A DNA stretch of 64,000 nt from Micromonospora avicenniae (lineage in GTDB: Bacteria > Actinomycetota > Actinomycetes > Mycobacteriales > Micromonosporaceae). This document shows positions 63,905-64,000 of this stretch, piece after piece; within the stretch, counting starts at the first letter, position 1, and each line of letters starts with the position of its first letter. The stretch is from assembly GCF_900156065.1 (NCBI RefSeq), contig NZ_FTNF01000001.1, forward strand, positions 1-64,000, in the 5' to 3' direction. The notes beneath the pieces are model-generated. The model was not told the origin of the DNA. It did no database searches and saw only the letters and a program-made list of their open reading frames with translations. Both the position numbers and the translations under genes were made by a program.

Positions 63905-64000
63905 TCAGCCGGCGGCGAGAATGGGACGTAGGGCGGCCACGATGGGAGCATCGGCGGGTAGCCAGGTCACCGAGTCCAGCTCGGCAGCGGAGAGCCAGCG
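63905..64000 (-). CDS. NUDIX hydrolase (MutT-like), C-terminal end
   Basis: 31 codons to a TGA at 63907-63905, continuing past the right edge. RWLSAAELDSVTWLPADAP is the typical last part of MutT/NUDIX proteins (the acceptor strand and helix after the Nudix box). The catalytic part lies outside the window, so substrate cannot be judged. Confidence 0.7.
   Translation of the reverse strand, partial: RWLSAAELDSVTWLPADAPIVAALRPILAAG

Overview
The window is high-GC actinobacterial chromosome, most likely Micromonosporaceae (Micromonospora or a close relative). Support comes from the strong third-position GC bias, GTG and TTG starts, and lineage-typical genes: WhiB7, mycoredoxin, MshB, AdnAB, XRE/DUF397 pairs and a 7Fe ferredoxin next to dapC. 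Gene order 13-35 kb resembles the mycobacterial block Rv3197-Rv3202c (ABC1 kinase, whiB7, uvrD2, mycoredoxin, nudC, adnB, adnA). No rRNA, tRNA, transposase or CRISPR array was found.

1-12.8 kb is the late region of a siphovirus-type prophage, all rightward: small and large terminase, one ORF fusing portal, prohead protease and major capsid, head-tail adaptor, tail terminator, tail tube, tail chaperones (second one in the -1 frame), a gp10-like protein, tape measure, distal tail, tail-tip and two tail-surface proteins, then a strong terminator and one small leftward gene. No lysis or integrase gene is present on this side. At about 12.82 kb phage DNA abuts a 5'-truncated host gene (TOMM/ThiF-type, beginning inside its Cys-x-x-Cys region), which looks like an attachment site inside a coding sequence.

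13.3-27.6 kb is host DNA: ABC1/AarF kinase; the whiB7 locus with a long leader holding an 84-codon upstream ORF and a terminator/alternative-hairpin pair; uvrD2; mycoredoxin; an MFS exporter; an XRE-DUF5753/DUF397 regulatory pair; NudC; two M16 peptidase-like subunits; a DEAD-box RNA helicase and a cold-shock protein.

27.7-37.2 kb has adnB and adnA (double-strand-break end resection) and two LOG-family proteins. 37.2-44.1 kb has most of a succinylase-type lysine/DAP set (dapE, dapD, dapC) with tyrA, fdxA, a sugar acetyltransferase, a P-loop kinase and a SIMPL protein. 44.1-49.4 kb has a GNAT, two membrane proteins, mshB and an S9 peptidase. 49.7-55.9 kb is a peptide ABC transporter operon. 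56-64 kb has a Uma2 nuclease-like gene, TldD/TldE, a succinate dehydrogenase operon and the end of a NUDIX gene.

Cross-cutting structure: a 57-bp palindromic element occurs twice in opposite orientation; a GTGAGCGCGAGG-type repeat sits on stop codons between adjacent leftward genes; and at least five genes have a TANNNT box 6-7 nt before an ATG/GTG, the hallmark of leaderless transcripts.
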